From Propionibacterium acidifaciens DSM 21887 (lineage in GTDB: Bacteria; Actinomycetota; Actinomycetes; Propionibacteriales; Propionibacteriaceae): DNA of 64,000 bases. Positions 41,764 to 52,515 of this stretch are shown here, in pieces. The notes beneath the pieces are model-generated. The model was not told the origin of the DNA, searched no databases, and worked only from the letters and a program-made list of their open reading frames with translations. Made by a program: the position numbers and the translations under genes. The stretch is from contig NZ_AUFR01000010.1 of assembly GCF_000426605.1 (NCBI RefSeq), positions 25,912-89,911 of the forward strand, read 5' to 3'. Position 1 is the first letter of the stretch, and each line of letters opens with the position of its first letter.

Positions 41764-41959
41764 TGAGCTGACCCTCGTCGGTTTCTTCGAACGCGTCCCC
41801 GCCCTCCTCAGGCCCGATGGTCGACTGCTGTTCATCTGCGCAGACCGGTGGATGCGCAGTGGTTACGGAAAGGGGCTGCGCGCGAAGATTGTGCGCGATT
41901 TCAGCGTCGATGACGTCCTCGTCATGCATGACGCAGACGCGTTCGACGACAGAGTCAGC

Positions 41960-41981
41960 GCCTATCCCGCGCCTATCCCGC
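41960..41981. repeat. 11-bp tandem duplication causing a frameshift
   Basis: GCCTATCCCGC occurs twice without a gap (41960-41970, 41971-41981). Removing one copy restores the frame AYPAIVNIHRGAQGTVRL. Confidence 0.85.
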
Positions 41982-42896
41982 GATCGTGAACATCCACCGC
42001 GGCGCGCAGGGCACGGTGCGCCTCGCGACCGCGTCCGAGCATTTCGGAGGGGATGCCGCCCGCGACCACCTCGCATGGCGAGCCACTCCCACCGACGGAT
42101 ACCGCAACCTCGATGCCACCACCGCCCGTATGGATCACTGTCATACCACCAGTGGCATATGGCCTGATGGCACACCAGAGGAGCTCGCCTGGCCCACCAA
42201 GCTCGACACCATGCCCCAGATCGAGCAGGCAGGCGTCACACCGGGCATCGGGATCGCCACGGGTGCCGACACGGTCTGCATTCAACGACAGGCCACTGTG
42301 GAACCGGACCGCATGATTCCCATGGCCACTCCCGACGCGGTCAGGGGCCCTGGTTCGAGTGGACCGGTGAACACCTTGTGAGCCCATGGGCGGGCCGCGC
42401 TCTTGTCCCGATCGACGAGTATCCGCTGCTGCGCCGTTTCTACGAGGCGCACCGTGACCAGCCGATGTCACGGAACGTCGCGAAAAGATCCACACACTGG
42501 TGGCGGACGACCGACTCATCCAACCCCTCTCTCATGGAGCAGGACCTGCTGGTGGTGCAGGACATGAAACTCCATGCCCATCCAGTCCGCGTCCCGAGGG
42601 GGTTCTACCCGCACCACGGTCTGACATGGTTCATCAGCACTGAGTGGGACTTGGATGCACTCGGCGGCCTCCTCATGTCAGTGCCCATCGGGAAGCAGGT
42701 CGCGGCGCACTGCGTCCGGATGCGCGGCGGGACCCTGAGATTCCAGCCCACTGTGCTGCGCACGGTGCACATCCCAGCCCCCGATCAGGTCCCGGCTGAA
42801 GCCTCCTCCGAGCTCGCAGCCGCGTTCCGCCTCCATGATCGGAAGCGCGCGAACGCCGCTGCCTGGAAACTGTTCCCGACCTTGTGAGTCTCCACC

Positions 42897-43651
42897 ATGA
42901 ACGCACGAGACAGGGAACGCATCACGAACGCCGTTGACTTCTGGATCACGACCAAACTGGGACAGCAAGAGCTCTCCGAGACGACCGGTCGGGCCCAGGG
43001 CGGTGCACGAGCAGCAGCCACGGGTGGAAGACATCTGGCCGGTGTGAACAGGCTCATCGTCGAAGAGCTCCAGGATCTCGGGCTGACCGGGCACACCTGC
43101 TGCACAGACCGACGAGCCACCGCACCCGGGTACCATCGCGTCTCGAAGTCCTGGGACCTGCTCGTCTTGAACAACGGGATACCTGATTCTTGCCACCGAG
43201 TACAAGTCCATGGCCGGATCCGAGGGCAAGAACCTCAACAACCGCGCCGCTGAGGTCATCGGCGCAGCGCAGGACCTCGAACGAGCACAAGAACTGGGCC
43301 TCGTCCCTGCGACCATGCTGCGTGGTTACGTCCTTCCTCATGGAGATCACTCCGGAGCTCAGGAACCTGTTGGCACCACAGACGGGACAGGCCGCCCGAG
43401 ACATGGAGATCACTCCGGAGGCTCAGAAACCTGTTGGAGCCAGAACGCGGATCGGTGTCCCCGATCCCGCGTTCAGGGGCGCCGGTTGCGTGGACCGCAT
43501 GGCGATCATGTGCGAGCGTCTCAGGGAGGACGGCCTCTACGACATGGCTTGGGCGCTCGGTGTCACCCGCAATCCCACCGGATTCCTGGAGCCTCGCGTC
43601 ACTGTCGGCCGGAACCGGTTCACGATGGACCTACGCCGGGCACTCTGCTGA
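42897..43651 (+). pseudogene. Decayed PaeR7I/XhoI-family type II restriction endonuclease
   Basis: It begins RERITNAVDFWITTKLGQQE and GGRHLAGVNRLIVEELQDLG in one frame. It shifts near 43190 to ATEYKSMAGSEGKNLNNRAA, which holds the ExK of the nuclease site, and near 43335 to MEITPE..., ending RNPTGFLEPRVTVGRNRFTM and RRALC. The pattern matches PaeR7I-family enzymes, which cut CTCGAG. Two frameshifts plus an internal near-duplicate of the MEITPE segment mean it cannot make the full enzyme. Confidence 0.78.
43340..43437. repeat. Near-duplicate segment in the endonuclease pseudogene
   Basis: ATGGAGATCACTCCGGAG recurs at 43340 and 43403, each followed by a variant of CTCAGGAACCTGTTGG. The two copies are 63 bases apart (a multiple of three), so the repeat does not itself change frame. 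Confidence 0.8.
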
Positions 43652-43687
43652 AGCCGAAGAGCCCGGGCCTCGGCGCGGGCCGGGGCC

Positions 43688-44572
43688 TCAGTACAGGATC
43701 GTCGCCAGCTCGCCGACCTGCCGGAAGCCGACGTGCTCGTAGACGGCGCGGGCCGCGGCGTTGTAGTCGTTGACGTACAGCGAGACGACGGGGTGGAACC
43801 GGCGGGCCAGCTCGACGACGCGGGCCACGGCGGGCACCGCCAGGCCCCGGCCCCGCAGGTCGGGGGCGACCCACACCCCCTGGACCTGGCAGACCCGCTC
43901 GTGCACGGCGCCGATGTCGGACTTGAACCAGAAGCGCCCGCCGAGCGGGTCGTAGGCGCCGAAGGCGCGGCGGGTCGTGATGAGGCTCCGCACGTACGCG
44001 GCGTAGCTGTTGGCCGGGTCGAGCGGGCTGGCGCCGACCTCCTCGGTGTACATCGCGACGGCGGCGTCGAAGTAGGGCCCGAGGCGGTCGTCGGCGACGA
44101 CGCCGACGCGCGGGTCCCCGGCCACCGTCGGCGGGTGGTCGATGGCCATGAGCGGCTGGTGGGCCCTGAGGGAGCGGGCCCCGAGCCAGGCGGGGCCCCA
44201 GCGAGCGACGAGGCGCTCGTGGACGGCGGCCACCGTCGCCGAGCGCCCCATGATGGCCTGACTGGTGCGCCGCGGGCCGAGCCGGTCGACGAAGGCGTCG
44301 AGGGCGTCGGGGTCGTCGCCGACGAGGACGAGATTCGCGCCCGCATGGCAGGCGGCGACGAGTCGGCCGTCCCGGAAGTAGCCCCAGATGCGGCAGCCGA
44401 GGGCCGACGGAGCGAGACCGGCCGCATCGAGCCGCGCGTTGAGGAAGACGTTCTCCACCGGGTGCTCGTCCAGCAGGGCGCGCAGCGCCGGCAGGTCCAT
44501 CGACCCGAGTGCTCTGGCCCGTCCCCGCAACGGGACGGGCCAGAGCGCGTCGGCCGAGTGGGCGAGGGGCAT
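43688..44572 (-). CDS. GNAT-family N-acetyltransferase with DUF4081 domain
   Basis: 294 residues. The N-terminal half is a DUF4081-like region (LRALLDEHPVENVFLNARLD, FRDGRLVAACHAGANLVLVG). The C-terminal half is a GNAT fold with the acetyl-CoA loop VWVAPDLRGRGLAVPAVARV and SLYVNDYNAAARAVYEHVGF. The gene follows ispG with a one-base stop/start overlap (TGATG), the usual actinobacterial neighbourhood. The substrate is unknown. Confidence 0.9.
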   Translation of the reverse strand: MPLAHSADALWPVPLRGRARALGSMDLPALRALLDEHPVENVFLNARLDAAGLAPSALGCRIWGYFRDGRLVAACHAGANLVLVGDDPDALDAFVDRLGPRRTSQAIMGRSATVAAVHERLVARWGPAWLGARSLRAHQPLMAIDHPPTVAGDPRVGVVADDRLGPYFDAAVAMYTEEVGASPLDPANSYAAYVRSLITTRRAFGAYDPLGGRFWFKSDIGAVHERVCQVQGVWVAPDLRGRGLAVPAVARVVELARRFHPVVSLYVNDYNAAARAVYEHVGFRQVGELATILY

Positions 44573-45720
44573 CAGACGATGACCTGCGGGGAGCCCTGCT
44601 CGGCGAAGTCGGCGGCCATCTCGTGGGCCATCGTCACGAGGGTCTCGACGATCTCGTCCTCGGGCACGGTCCTGATGACCTGGCCCTTGGCGATGATCTG
44701 GCCCTTGCCGTTCCCGGAGGCCACGCCGAGGTCGGCCTCGCGGGCCTCGCCGGGCCCGTTCACGACGCAGCCCATGACGGCCACGCGGATCGGTACGGTC
44801 ATGTCCTTGAGGGCCTCGGTGACCTGCTCGGCGAGCGTGCAGACGTCGACCTGGGCGCGCCCGCAGCTGGGGCAGCTGACGATCTCGAACTGGCGGGGCC
44901 GCAGGTTGAGGGACTCGAGGATCTTGACGCCGACCTTGACCTCCTCGACCGGGTCGGCGGACAGGGACACCCGGATGGTGTCGCCGATGCCCTCGGCCAG
45001 CAGCGCCCCGAAGGCGACGGAGGACTTGATGGTGCCCTGGAAGGCCGGGCCGGCCTCGGTGACGCCGAGGTGCAGCGGGTAGTCGCAGGCCTCGGACAGG
45101 CGCCGGTAGGCCTGGATCATGATGACCGGGTCGTGGTGCTTGACCGAGATGGCGAAGTCGTGGAAGCCGACGTCCTCGAAGAGGCGGGCCTCGTTGAGCG
45201 CGGACTGCACGAGGGCGCCGGCCGGGTCGGTCCGGTACATCTCCATGAGGCGCTTGTCGAGGGAGCCCGCATTGATGCCGATGCGCAGGCCGGTGCCGTG
45301 GTCGACGGCGGCCCTGGCGATCTCGCCCACCTTGTCGTCGAAGCGCTTGATGTTGCCGGGATTGACGCGGACGCCGGCGCAGCCGGCCCCGATGGCCGCG
45401 AAGACGTACTTGGGGTTGAAGTGGATGTCGGCGACGACGGGGATCCGGGACTTCGCGGCGATCGCCGGCAGGGCGTCGGCGTCGTCCTGGCTCGGGACGG
45501 CGACCCGGACGATGTCGCAGCCGGCCGCGGTGAGCTGGGCGATCTGCTGGAGCGTCGCATTGATGTCGGCGGTGAGGGTTGTGGTCATCGACTGCACGGA
45601 GACCGGGGCGTCGCCGCCCATCGCCACCGCGCCCACGTGGATCATGCGGGTCCTGCGCCGTGTGGCGACGGTGGGGACCGGCTTGTCGTCCGGGGGGTCG
45701 ATGAGGAGGTCGTCAGCCAT
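44572..45720 (-). CDS. ispG: 4-hydroxy-3-methylbut-2-en-1-yl diphosphate synthase
   Basis: 382 residues. TIM-barrel N-terminus ([20 protein letters not shown]), [15 protein letters not shown], and the C-terminal [4Fe-4S] ligands in [12 protein letters not shown] and [12 protein letters not shown]. It performs the penultimate step of the MEP isoprenoid pathway. dxr is only 211 bases upstream. A TACCCT seven bases before the ATG suggests a leaderless message. Confidence 0.97.
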   Translation of the reverse strand: MADDLLIDPPDDKPVPTVATRRRTRMIHVGAVAMGGDAPVSVQSMTTTLTADINATLQQIAQLTAAGCDIVRVAVPSQDDADALPAIAAKSRIPVVADIHFNPKYVFAAIGAGCAGVRVNPGNIKRFDDKVGEIARAAVDHGTGLRIGINAGSLDKRLMEMYRTDPAGALVQSALNEARLFEDVGFHDFAISVKHHDPVIMIQAYRRLSEACDYPLHLGVTEAGPAFQGTIKSSVAFGALLAEGIGDTIRVSLSADPVEEVKVGVKILESLNLRPRQFEIVSCPSCGRAQVDVCTLAEQVTEALKDMTVPIRVAVMGCVVNGPGEAREADLGVASGNGKGQIIAKGQVIRTVPEDEIVETLVTMAHEMAADFAEQGSPQVIV

Positions 45721-45727
45721 GCCCCCA

Positions 45728-45733
45728 AGGGTA
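45728..45733 (-). promoter_or_regulatory. -10-like TACCCT, leaderless start of ispG
   Basis: Minus-strand TACCCT with seven bases to ATG 45720. The rest of the 45721-45931 gap has only a weak GCCGGC/GCCGGC hairpin (45824-45844). Confidence 0.4.
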
Positions 45734-45931
45734 GCCGGGGCGCAGGAGCGGGGACTGGCCAGGCCTCACTCGTCCGCCTCGCGGACCCCTGCTGACGGGT
45801 GCGGCCGCACGGGCGAGGGCGCGGCCGGCGGCCGTCCTGCCGGCATCCGGAGTCGGGCCGATCCGGGCGTCGACCAGGGCCCCGAGGCCGGCTCGCCCGC
45901 ACAGCCCTGCCGGGGCCTTCGCGACCGGGTC

Positions 45932-47101
45932 TCAGCGGCACAGCTGCTCGGCGCGGCGGCGCGCCCAGGCATCGGCGCCCAGGACCGCCTCGACGCTCAA
46001 CCCGGCGTCGTCCACGTGGCCGTCGGCGAGGTGCTCGTCGACGACGCGCGCGATCGTGTCGGTGATGCCGAGGAAGCCGAGGCGGCCCTCGAAGAAGGCG
46101 TCCACGCAGACCTCGTTGGCCCCGTTGAGGACGGCCGGCGCGGTGCCCCCGGCCCGCCCGGCGCGGCGGGCCAGCTCGACCGCCGGGAAGGTCCGCGAGT
46201 CGAGCGGCTCGAAGGTCCAGGCGGCGGCACTCGACCAGTCGCACCCGGCCGCGGCGCCCGCCATCCGCTCCGGCCAGGCGAGGGCCAGCCCGATGGGCAG
46301 CCTCATGTCGGGCGGGGAGGCCTGGAGGATCGTCGCGCCGTCGAAGAACTCGACGCCGGAGTGAACCACCGACTGGGGGTGGACGACGACGGTGATGTCG
46401 TCCAGGCCGACGTCGTAGAGCAGGGCGGCCTCGAGCAGCTCGAGGCCCTTGTTGACGAGGGTGGCCGAGTTGATGGTGATGACCCGCCCCATGCTCCAGG
46501 TGGGGTGCGCCAGGGCCTGCTCCGGCGTCACGCCGGCGAGCTCGTCGCGGGTCATGCCGCGGAAGGGGCCGCCGGAGGCGGTGAGCACGAGGCGGCGCAC
46601 CTCGCGGGCCCCGCCGCCGCGCAGGCACTGGGCGAAGGCGGAGTGCTCGGAGTCCACGGCGACCAGCTGGCCGGGACGCGCCCGGTCGGTGACCAAGTGC
46701 CCGCCGATGACGAGGGACTCCTTGTTGGCCAGGGCCAGCGTCGTCCCGGCGTCGAGGGCGGCGAGGGTGGCGAGCAGTCCGGCCGAGCCGGTGATGGCGT
46801 TGAGGACGACGTCGGCCCGCGCGGCGGCGAGCTCGGTGTTCGCCTCGGGCCCGCTGAGGAGGGCGGGTCGGCTCGTGCCGCCGGCGGCCTCGAAGGCCGC
46901 CCAGAACTCGTCCTCGTGGCCGGACTCGGCGATGCCGACCGCCCTCGGGGCGAAGTGCGCGGCCTGGCGGGCCAGCCGTCCGACCTGCCCTCCCCCGGCG
47001 CTGAGCGCCACGATGCGGAACCGCTCGCGCCGTGCGTCGATCACCTCGCAGGTCTGCGTCCCGATCGACCCGGTACTGCCCAGAAGCACAACATCTCGCA
47101 C
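45932..47101 (-). CDS. dxr: 1-deoxy-D-xylulose 5-phosphate reductoisomerase
   Basis: 389 residues from GTG 47101. NADPH site VVLLGSTGSIGTQTCEVI, LANKESLVIGGHLV, the substrate segment VDSEHSAFAQCL, ASGGPFRG, and HPTWSMGRVITINSATLVNK. It makes MEP from DXP, the committed step of the pathway completed by ispG downstream. GTG was chosen since the conserved N-terminus begins there; upstream ATGs would add an unmatched hydrophobic tail. Confidence 0.94.
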   Translation of the reverse strand: MRDVVLLGSTGSIGTQTCEVIDARRERFRIVALSAGGGQVGRLARQAAHFAPRAVGIAESGHEDEFWAAFEAAGGTSRPALLSGPEANTELAAARADVVLNAITGSAGLLATLAALDAGTTLALANKESLVIGGHLVTDRARPGQLVAVDSEHSAFAQCLRGGGAREVRRLVLTASGGPFRGMTRDELAGVTPEQALAHPTWSMGRVITINSATLVNKGLELLEAALLYDVGLDDITVVVHPQSVVHSGVEFFDGATILQASPPDMRLPIGLALAWPERMAGAAAGCDWSSAAAWTFEPLDSRTFPAVELARRAGRAGGTAPAVLNGANEVCVDAFFEGRLGFLGITDTIARVVDEHLADGHVDDAGLSVEAVLGADAWARRRAEQLCR

Positions 47102-47108
47102 CCCGGTG

Positions 47109-47114
47109 ATTATG
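47109..47114 (-). promoter_or_regulatory. -10-like CATAAT, leaderless start of dxr
   Basis: Minus-strand CATAAT with seven bases to GTG 47101. The first base deviates from TANNNT. Confidence 0.3.
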
Positions 47115-47239
47115 GTCCTGCCGGGCCGCCCATGGGAAACTGCGAAGAACACCGCTCCGACCAGGGCTTTCATCTGGGAATTGTTCCGGACCGGCGCACA
47201 TGTGTTCACAGGGCGTCGCTGCCCGCGCCCCGCCGCCGC

Positions 47240-48436
47240 TCACGCCCCGGCCGGGGCGCCCCCGACCGCCCGGCGGGCGAGGTCGCCGCCGTCGGCGCCG
47301 ACCCGGGCGGCGAGCTGGCCGCAGGCGCCGTCGATCTCGCGTCCGCGGGTGTCGCGCACGGTCACGGGGATGCCGTGCCGGGCCAGGTGCCGGACGAAGG
47401 CCTCCTCGTCCTCCCGGCGCGAGGCGGTCCACCGGGAGCCGGGCGTCGGGTTGAGCGGGATGAGGTTGACGTGCGCCCAGTTCCAGTCGCCGCGCTCGGC
47501 GAGCCGGCGGGCCAGCAGGTCGGCCCGCCAGGCCTGGTCGTTGACGTCCTTGATGAGGACGTACTCGATCGAGACGCGCCGCCCGCTGGTCCTCGCGTGG
47601 TCCCAGGCGGCGTCGAGCACCGCGTCGATGTCGAAGTGCCGGTTGAGCGGCACGAGCTCGTCGCGCAGCTCGTCGTCGGGGGCGTGCAGCGAGACGGCCA
47701 GCGTCACGGGAACGCCCGCCCCGGTCAGCTGGCGCATGCGGGGCACCATCCCGACGGTCGAGACGGTGAGGCCCCGGGCGGAGATGCCCAGCCCGTCGGG
47801 TTCGGGGCGCGTGAGCTCGCGCACCGCGGCGAGCACCGCCGAGAAGTTGGCCAGGGGCTCGCCCATGCCCATGAAGACGACGTTGGTGACGCGCCCCGGC
47901 CCGCCGGGCGCCGAGCCCCGGGCCAGCAGGCGCGCGCCGTGGACGACCTGGCCGACGATCTCGGCGGTCGACAGATTGCGCTGCAGGCCGCCCTGCCCGG
48001 TGGCGCAGAACGGGCAGCCGATGCCGCAGCCGGCCTCCGAGCTGATGCAGACGGTGGTGCGGTGCAGGTAGCGCATGAGCACCGACTCGACGAGGCAGCC
48101 GTCGTACAGGCGCCATGCGGTCTTGACCGTCGTGCCGTGGTCGGCGGCGAGCTCCTGGACGGGCTCCAGGAGGGGCGGGAGGAGGATCCCGGCGATCCGT
48201 TCGCGCGCGTCGGCGGGAAGATCGGTCCACCCGGCCGGGTCGTCCTCGAGGCGCGTGAACCAGTGGGTCGAGATCTGCCGGGCGCGGAAGGCGGGCAGAC
48301 CCATGGCGCGCACCGCGTCGACGCGCTCGGCGGGCGCGAGGTCCATCCAGTGACGGGGCGGGCGCCGACCCGGGCCGGGGGACATGATCTGCTCGATGGT
48401 GGGGGCCCCGGCGGGCCCTCCGGTGCGCTGGTTCAC
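47240..48436 (-). CDS. rlmN: Dual-specificity RNA methyltransferase RlmN
   Basis: 398 residues of the radical SAM family. The cluster motif is [16 protein letters not shown] (CxxxCxxC). [13 protein letters not shown] and [18 protein letters not shown] are the RlmN signatures, and the C-terminal [14 protein letters not shown] carries the second methyl-carrying Cys. It methylates A2503 of 23S rRNA and A37 of some tRNAs. It starts at GTG 48436, overlapping the cdsA stop by four bases (GTGA); an internal ATG near 48385 is less likely. Confidence 0.95.
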   Translation of the reverse strand: MNQRTGGPAGAPTIEQIMSPGPGRRPPRHWMDLAPAERVDAVRAMGLPAFRARQISTHWFTRLEDDPAGWTDLPADARERIAGILLPPLLEPVQELAADHGTTVKTAWRLYDGCLVESVLMRYLHRTTVCISSEAGCGIGCPFCATGQGGLQRNLSTAEIVGQVVHGARLLARGSAPGGPGRVTNVVFMGMGEPLANFSAVLAAVRELTRPEPDGLGISARGLTVSTVGMVPRMRQLTGAGVPVTLAVSLHAPDDELRDELVPLNRHFDIDAVLDAAWDHARTSGRRVSIEYVLIKDVNDQAWRADLLARRLAERGDWNWAHVNLIPLNPTPGSRWTASRREDEEAFVRHLARHGIPVTVRDTRGREIDGACGQLAARVGADGGDLARRAVGGAPAGA

Positions 48437-49320
48437 ACCACGAGAAGGTACAGCACGAACCAAGCCGCCGGCGCGGCCAGGACGATCGAGTCGAGCCGGT
48501 CCATCGCCCCGCCGTGCCCGGGCACGACGTGCGACATGTCCTTGATGCCGGCGTCGCGTTTGATCGCCGACTCCACCAGGTCGCCGAGGGCCCCGACGGC
48601 CCCGACGACGACGCCCATGAGGGCGCCCACCCACACGGGGGCGTCCAGCATGAGGCGGACCGAGACGGCGCCCGCCACGAGGGCGACGACGAGGCCCCCG
48701 ACGAGGCCCTCCCAGCTCTTGCCCGGACTGACCCGGGGGGCCATCCTGTGCCGGCCGAAGAGCACGCCGAGGGCGAAGGCCCCGGTGTCGCAGGCGATGA
48801 CGGCGATGAGGAAGCACAGCACGCGACGGCCGCCGTGGTCGTCGGCGAGCATGAGCGTGCAGGTGGAGCCGAGCAGCGGCAGGTAGCCGATGGTGAAGAC
48901 GCTGGCGGCGGCGTCCCTGAGGAAGCCGTCCGGGCCCTTCGGGATGCGCGCCAGCAGGACGGCGACCACCATGAACGCGAGCATCCCGATGATCACGCCC
49001 AGCGCGCGTTCGCGCTGGCCCGCGTCGAACAGGGCGTAGGAGGCGAGCACGAGCAGGGGCGTGCCGACGAGCACGGGCCAGCGGGCCGGATGGGCGCCGA
49101 CCCGCTCGATGGCGTTGCAGACCTCCTGGACGCCGGCCGTGAGGGCGACCGCGCTGAAGAGGGCGAAGCCCCAGTGCCACCACATGAGCGTGGCGATGAC
49201 GATCGCGCCGAGGACGACCCCGGTCGTGATGGCGACCGGCAGGTTGCGGCCCGTCCGGTGCGCGTGGGCGGACCCGTCGCCGCCCGCCGGATGGGGGGCC
49301 GTCGGATGGGGGGAGGTCAT
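48433..49320 (-). CDS. cdsA: Phosphatidate cytidylyltransferase
   Basis: 295 residues with seven or eight membrane helices and a short His/Pro-rich N-terminal tail. The CDP-diglyceride synthase signature is complete: [20 protein letters not shown] followed by GGAMDRLDS. It makes CDP-diacylglycerol for all phospholipids. It follows frr by 15 bases and overlaps rlmN. Confidence 0.95.
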   Translation of the reverse strand: MTSPHPTAPHPAGGDGSAHAHRTGRNLPVAITTGVVLGAIVIATLMWWHWGFALFSAVALTAGVQEVCNAIERVGAHPARWPVLVGTPLLVLASYALFDAGQRERALGVIIGMLAFMVVAVLLARIPKGPDGFLRDAAASVFTIGYLPLLGSTCTLMLADDHGGRRVLCFLIAVIACDTGAFALGVLFGRHRMAPRVSPGKSWEGLVGGLVVALVAGAVSVRLMLDAPVWVGALMGVVVGAVGALGDLVESAIKRDAGIKDMSHVVPGHGGAMDRLDSIVLAAPAAWFVLYLLVV

Positions 49321-49335
49321 GGCGGGTCGATGCCC

Positions 49336-49893
49336 CTAGACGGACATCAGCTCCTGCTCCTTGGCCTTGAGCAGCTCGTCGACCCTCGCCACGTGCTTCT
49401 TCGTGGTGGCGTCGAGGGCCTTCTCGGCGCGCTTGGCCTCGTCCTCGCCGATCTCCTTGTTCTTGGCCTTCCTCTTGATGGCCTCGAGGGCGTGGTGACG
49501 GTGACCGCGGATCGTGACGCGGGCCTCCTCGGCCCTGCCCCGCACGATCTTGATGTACTCCTTGCGGCGCTCCTGCGTGAGCTCGGGCAGGACGCAGCGG
49601 ATGGCGTTGCCGTCGCTGGCCGGGTTGACGCCGAGATCGGAGTCGCGCACGGCCTTCTCGATGGCCCCCAGGGCCCCCTTGTCGTAGGGCGTGATGAGCA
49701 TGGTCCGGGGCTCGGGCGAGCTGAAGGAGGCCAGCTGCTGGAGCGGGGTCGGCGCACCGTAGTAGTCGGCCTCGAGCTTGTTGAACATGGCGGGGTTGGC
49801 GCGGCCCGTGCGCACGGCGGCGAAGTCCTCCTTCGCGAAGGCGATGGCGCCCTCCATCTTCTTCTCGGCGCCCCTGATGATGTCTGCCGTCAC
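49336..49893 (-). CDS. frr: Ribosome recycling factor
   Basis: 185 residues from GTG 49893, with AAAGGAATC upstream. RRF pattern: [40 protein letters not shown] and [20 protein letters not shown]. With EF-G it splits post-termination ribosomes. It lies 36 bases after pyrH. Confidence 0.97.
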   Translation of the reverse strand: MTADIIRGAEKKMEGAIAFAKEDFAAVRTGRANPAMFNKLEADYYGAPTPLQQLASFSSPEPRTMLITPYDKGALGAIEKAVRDSDLGVNPASDGNAIRCVLPELTQERRKEYIKIVRGRAEEARVTIRGHRHHALEAIKRKAKNKEIGEDEAKRAEKALDATTKKHVARVDELLKAKEQELMSV

Positions 49894-49929
49894 GATGATT
49901 CCTTTCCGAGGATTGCGATGCCCTGCCGA

Positions 49930-50643
49930 TCAGCAGTGCACGAGGGTGCCGATCTTCTCGCCGCGCACGGCCCGCATGATGTTGTCGGGGTCGTCGAGGT
50001 TGAAGAAGATCATGTCGAGGTCGTTGTCGCGGGCCAGGCTGACGGCCGTGGCGTCGGCGACCTTCAGGTCCTGGGCGAGGAACTGGTCGTAGCTCAGCTC
50101 GGCGTACATGGTGGCCCCCGGCTCGGCGCGCGGGTCGGCGTCGTAGACGCCGTCGACGCCGTTCTTCGCCATGAGGAGCACCTCGGCGCCGATCTCGAGG
50201 GCGCGCTGAGCGGCGACCGTGTCGGTGGAGAAGTACGGCATGCCCGAGCCGGCGGCGAAGATGACGATGCGGCCCTTCTCGAGGTGGCGCTCCGCGCGGC
50301 GCGGGATGTAGGACTCGGCGACCTGACCCATCGTGATGGCGCTCTGGACGCGGGTGGGCACGCCCTCCTTCTCGCAGAAGTCCTGGAGGGCGAGCGCGTT
50401 CATGACGGTGCCGAGCATGCCGATGTAGTCGGCGCGGTCGCGGTCCATGCCGCCGGCCTGCAGCTCGGCCCCGCGGAAGTAGTTGCCGCCGCCGACGACG
50501 ACGGCGACCTGCGTGCCGGACCTCGTCACCGCGACGATCTGCTGGGCGATGGTGCGGACCGTGTGCGGGTCGACACCGAGCCTCCCGTTGCCGAAGGCCT
50601 CGCCGGAGAGCTTGAGCAGGACTCGGTGGAAGGGTTCGGGCAC
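49930..50643 (-). CDS. pyrH: Uridylate kinase
   Basis: 237 residues. [39 protein letters not shown] and [22 protein letters not shown] segments (here [20 protein letters not shown]) define the bacterial UMP kinase. It phosphorylates UMP to UDP. GTG 50643 was chosen for its AGGAGG five bases upstream; a longer frame from 50691 has no ribosome site. Confidence 0.96.
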   Translation of the reverse strand: MPEPFHRVLLKLSGEAFGNGRLGVDPHTVRTIAQQIVAVTRSGTQVAVVVGGGNYFRGAELQAGGMDRDRADYIGMLGTVMNALALQDFCEKEGVPTRVQSAITMGQVAESYIPRRAERHLEKGRIVIFAAGSGMPYFSTDTVAAQRALEIGAEVLLMAKNGVDGVYDADPRAEPGATMYAELSYDQFLAQDLKVADATAVSLARDNDLDMIFFNLDDPDNIMRAVRGEKIGTLVHC

Positions 50644-50741
50644 AGTGTCCTCCTGGGGCGGTGATCGACGCGGTCTGACTGCTGTGGCCACTCTACCGGT
50701 TGCGGGCCCTCCCGCCCGGACGGCCGGACCGCCCGGGGACG

Positions 50742-50784
50742 CACGAGGGCCCCACCCGGTCGTCCCCCGGGTGGGGCCCTCGTG
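50742..50784. terminator. 18-bp perfect hairpin after tsf
   Basis: CACGAGGGCCCCACCCGG (50742-50759) and its complement (50767-50784) pair over a 7-base loop, just after the tsf stop on the minus strand. It separates rpsB-tsf from pyrH-frr-cdsA. Confidence 0.85.
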
Positions 50785-50793
50785 AGCCTGGAC

Positions 50794-51606
50794 TCAGGCG
50801 CCCGCGGCGAAGCGCACGAAGCGCGTCACCGTGACGCCGTGCTCGTCGGCCAGCGCGCCGACCGACTTCTTGTCGTCGGCGACGCTGGGCTGCTCGAGCA
50901 GGCAGACGTCCTTGTAGAAGGCGCTGATCCGGCCCTCGACGATGCGCGGGATGATCTTCTCGGGCTTGCCCTCCTCCTTCGCGGTCTCCTCGGCGATGCG
51001 CCGCTCCTTGGCGAGCACGTCGGCGGGGACGTCCTCCCGCGTGAGGTACTGGGGGCTCATCGAGGCGATCTGGAGCGCGACCTGGTGGACGAACTCCGCG
51101 TCGTCGCCCTCGTAGGCGACGGCCACGCCGACCTGCGGCGGCAGGTCGGGGTTGCGCCTGTGCAGGTAGACGTCGATGGCGCCGGGCAGGCGGGCGGCGT
51201 CGGCCAGCTCGATCTTCTCGCCGATCTTGGCGGCGATCTCGCCGATCGCCTCGGCGACGGTGCGCCCGTCGGCGAGCTCGACCTCGAGGGCCGCCTGCCT
51301 GCCGTCGGCGCCGGCCCTGTCGACGGCCTCGGCGATGGCCTGTCCGAGCTCGATGAACTCGGCGTTCTTGGCGACGAAGTCGGTCTCGGAGCCGAGGTGG
51401 ATCAGGGCATTCCCGGAGGCGGCGACGAGACCGTTGGCGGCGTCGCGGTCGGCGCGCTTGGCGGCCTTGGCGGCCCCGCTCACGCGCAGGATCTCGACGG
51501 CCTTCTCGAAGTCGCCGTCGGCCTCGGTGAGGGCCTTCTTGGCGTCCATCATGCCGGCGCCGGTGGCGTCGCGCAGCTTCTTCACATCAGCGGCTTTGAT
51601 TGCCAT
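50794..51606 (-). CDS. tsf: Elongation factor Ts
   Basis: 270 residues. UBA-like start ([20 protein letters not shown]), the core [17 protein letters not shown] and [20 protein letters not shown]. It is the guanine exchange factor for EF-Tu. It lies 27 bases after rpsB in the same transcript. Confidence 0.97.
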   Translation of the reverse strand: MAIKAADVKKLRDATGAGMMDAKKALTEADGDFEKAVEILRVSGAAKAAKRADRDAANGLVAASGNALIHLGSETDFVAKNAEFIELGQAIAEAVDRAGADGRQAALEVELADGRTVAEAIGEIAAKIGEKIELADAARLPGAIDVYLHRRNPDLPPQVGVAVAYEGDDAEFVHQVALQIASMSPQYLTREDVPADVLAKERRIAEETAKEEGKPEKIIPRIVEGRISAFYKDVCLLEQPSVADDKKSVGALADEHGVTVTRFVRFAAGA

Positions 51607-51633
51607 GATTGTCCGTTTCCTCGCAGTTCTCGT

Positions 51634-52515
51634 TCACTCTGCCCGGGGGGCCTCGGCGGCCCCGGGCTCCCCGGTGGCAGGGGCCGCGTCGGCGACCTCG
51701 GCGTTCAGGCGCCCCGCCTCGGGGTCGACCTGCTCGGTCCGCTCGGCCGTGTCGCCGGACTCGAGGAGCTCCTTCTCCCACTCGGCCATCGGCTCGGCGG
51801 GGGCCCCGTCCTGGGCCTGGGCGTCGGACCTGGCCAGCAGGCCCTCGGCGCAGGCGTCGGCGATGATGCGCGTGAGCAGGGAGACGGAGCGGATGGCGTC
51901 GTCGTTGCCCGGGATCGGGTGGTCGACCTCGTCGGGGTCGCAGTTGGTGTCGAGGATGGCGACGACGGGGATGTGCAGCTTGCGGGCCTCGTCGATGGCC
52001 AGGTGCTCCTTCTTCGTGTCGACGACCCACACGGCCTGGGGGATCCTGCCCATGTCGCGGATGCCGCCGAGGGACTTGGCCAGTTTCTCCTTCTCGCGGG
52101 AGAAGCCGAGGAGCTCCTTCTTCGTGAAGCCGCCGGGCTGAACGGTCTCGAGGTCCATGGCCTCGAGCTCCTTGAGGCGGGCGATGCGCTTGCTGATGGT
52201 CTGGAAGTTGGTGAGCATGCCGCCGAGCCAGCGCTGGTTGACGAAGGGCATGCCGACGCGCAGGGCCTGCTCCTCGACCGACTCCTGGGCCTGCTTCTTG
52301 GTGCCGACGAAGAGGATCTGGCCGCCCCTCGCGACGGTCTGCTTGACGAAGGCGTAGGCCTGATCGATGTAGGTCAGGGACTGGCGCAGGTCGATGATGT
52401 AGATGCCGTTGCGCTCGTTGAAGATGAAGCGCTTCATCTTCGGGTTCCAGCGACGGGTCTGGTGCCCGAAGTGGACGCCGCTCTCGAGCAGCTGCTTGGT
52501 CGTGACGACGGCCAT
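51634..52515 (-). CDS. rpsB: 30S ribosomal protein S2
   Basis: 293 residues. [51 protein letters not shown] and [20 protein letters not shown] are the S2 signatures. The ~50-residue acidic/Ala C-terminal extension (from [10 protein letters not shown]) is common in actinobacteria. GAAAGGAGA precedes the ATG. Confidence 0.97.
   Translation of the reverse strand: MAVVTTKQLLESGVHFGHQTRRWNPKMKRFIFNERNGIYIIDLRQSLTYIDQAYAFVKQTVARGGQILFVGTKKQAQESVEEQALRVGMPFVNQRWLGGMLTNFQTISKRIARLKELEAMDLETVQPGGFTKKELLGFSREKEKLAKSLGGIRDMGRIPQAVWVVDTKKEHLAIDEARKLHIPVVAILDTNCDPDEVDHPIPGNDDAIRSVSLLTRIIADACAEGLLARSDAQAQDGAPAEPMAEWEKELLESGDTAERTEQVDPEAGRLNAEVADAAPATGEPGAAEAPRAE

Larger units (their letters stand above)
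41294..42887 (+). pseudogene. Decayed N6-adenine DNA methyltransferase (PaeR7I/XhoI-type)
   Basis: Start MMTITTTGEVSTRRRVVDLT with GGAGG upstream, then the AdoMet motif VVEPSIGSGAFVGPMV and a degenerate catalytic motif IGDPPCIR (normally NPPY). An in-frame TGA at 41756 follows a 23-bp tandem duplication. Frame shifts occur at an 11-bp duplication near 41970 and near 42345. Homology continues through VRLATASEHFGGDAARDHLA and HAHPVRVPRGFYPHHGLTWF to the stop at 42887. It is the modification half of a type II system; the partner endonuclease starts nine bases later. Domain and partner together make the identification good, although the gene is clearly dead. Confidence 0.8.
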
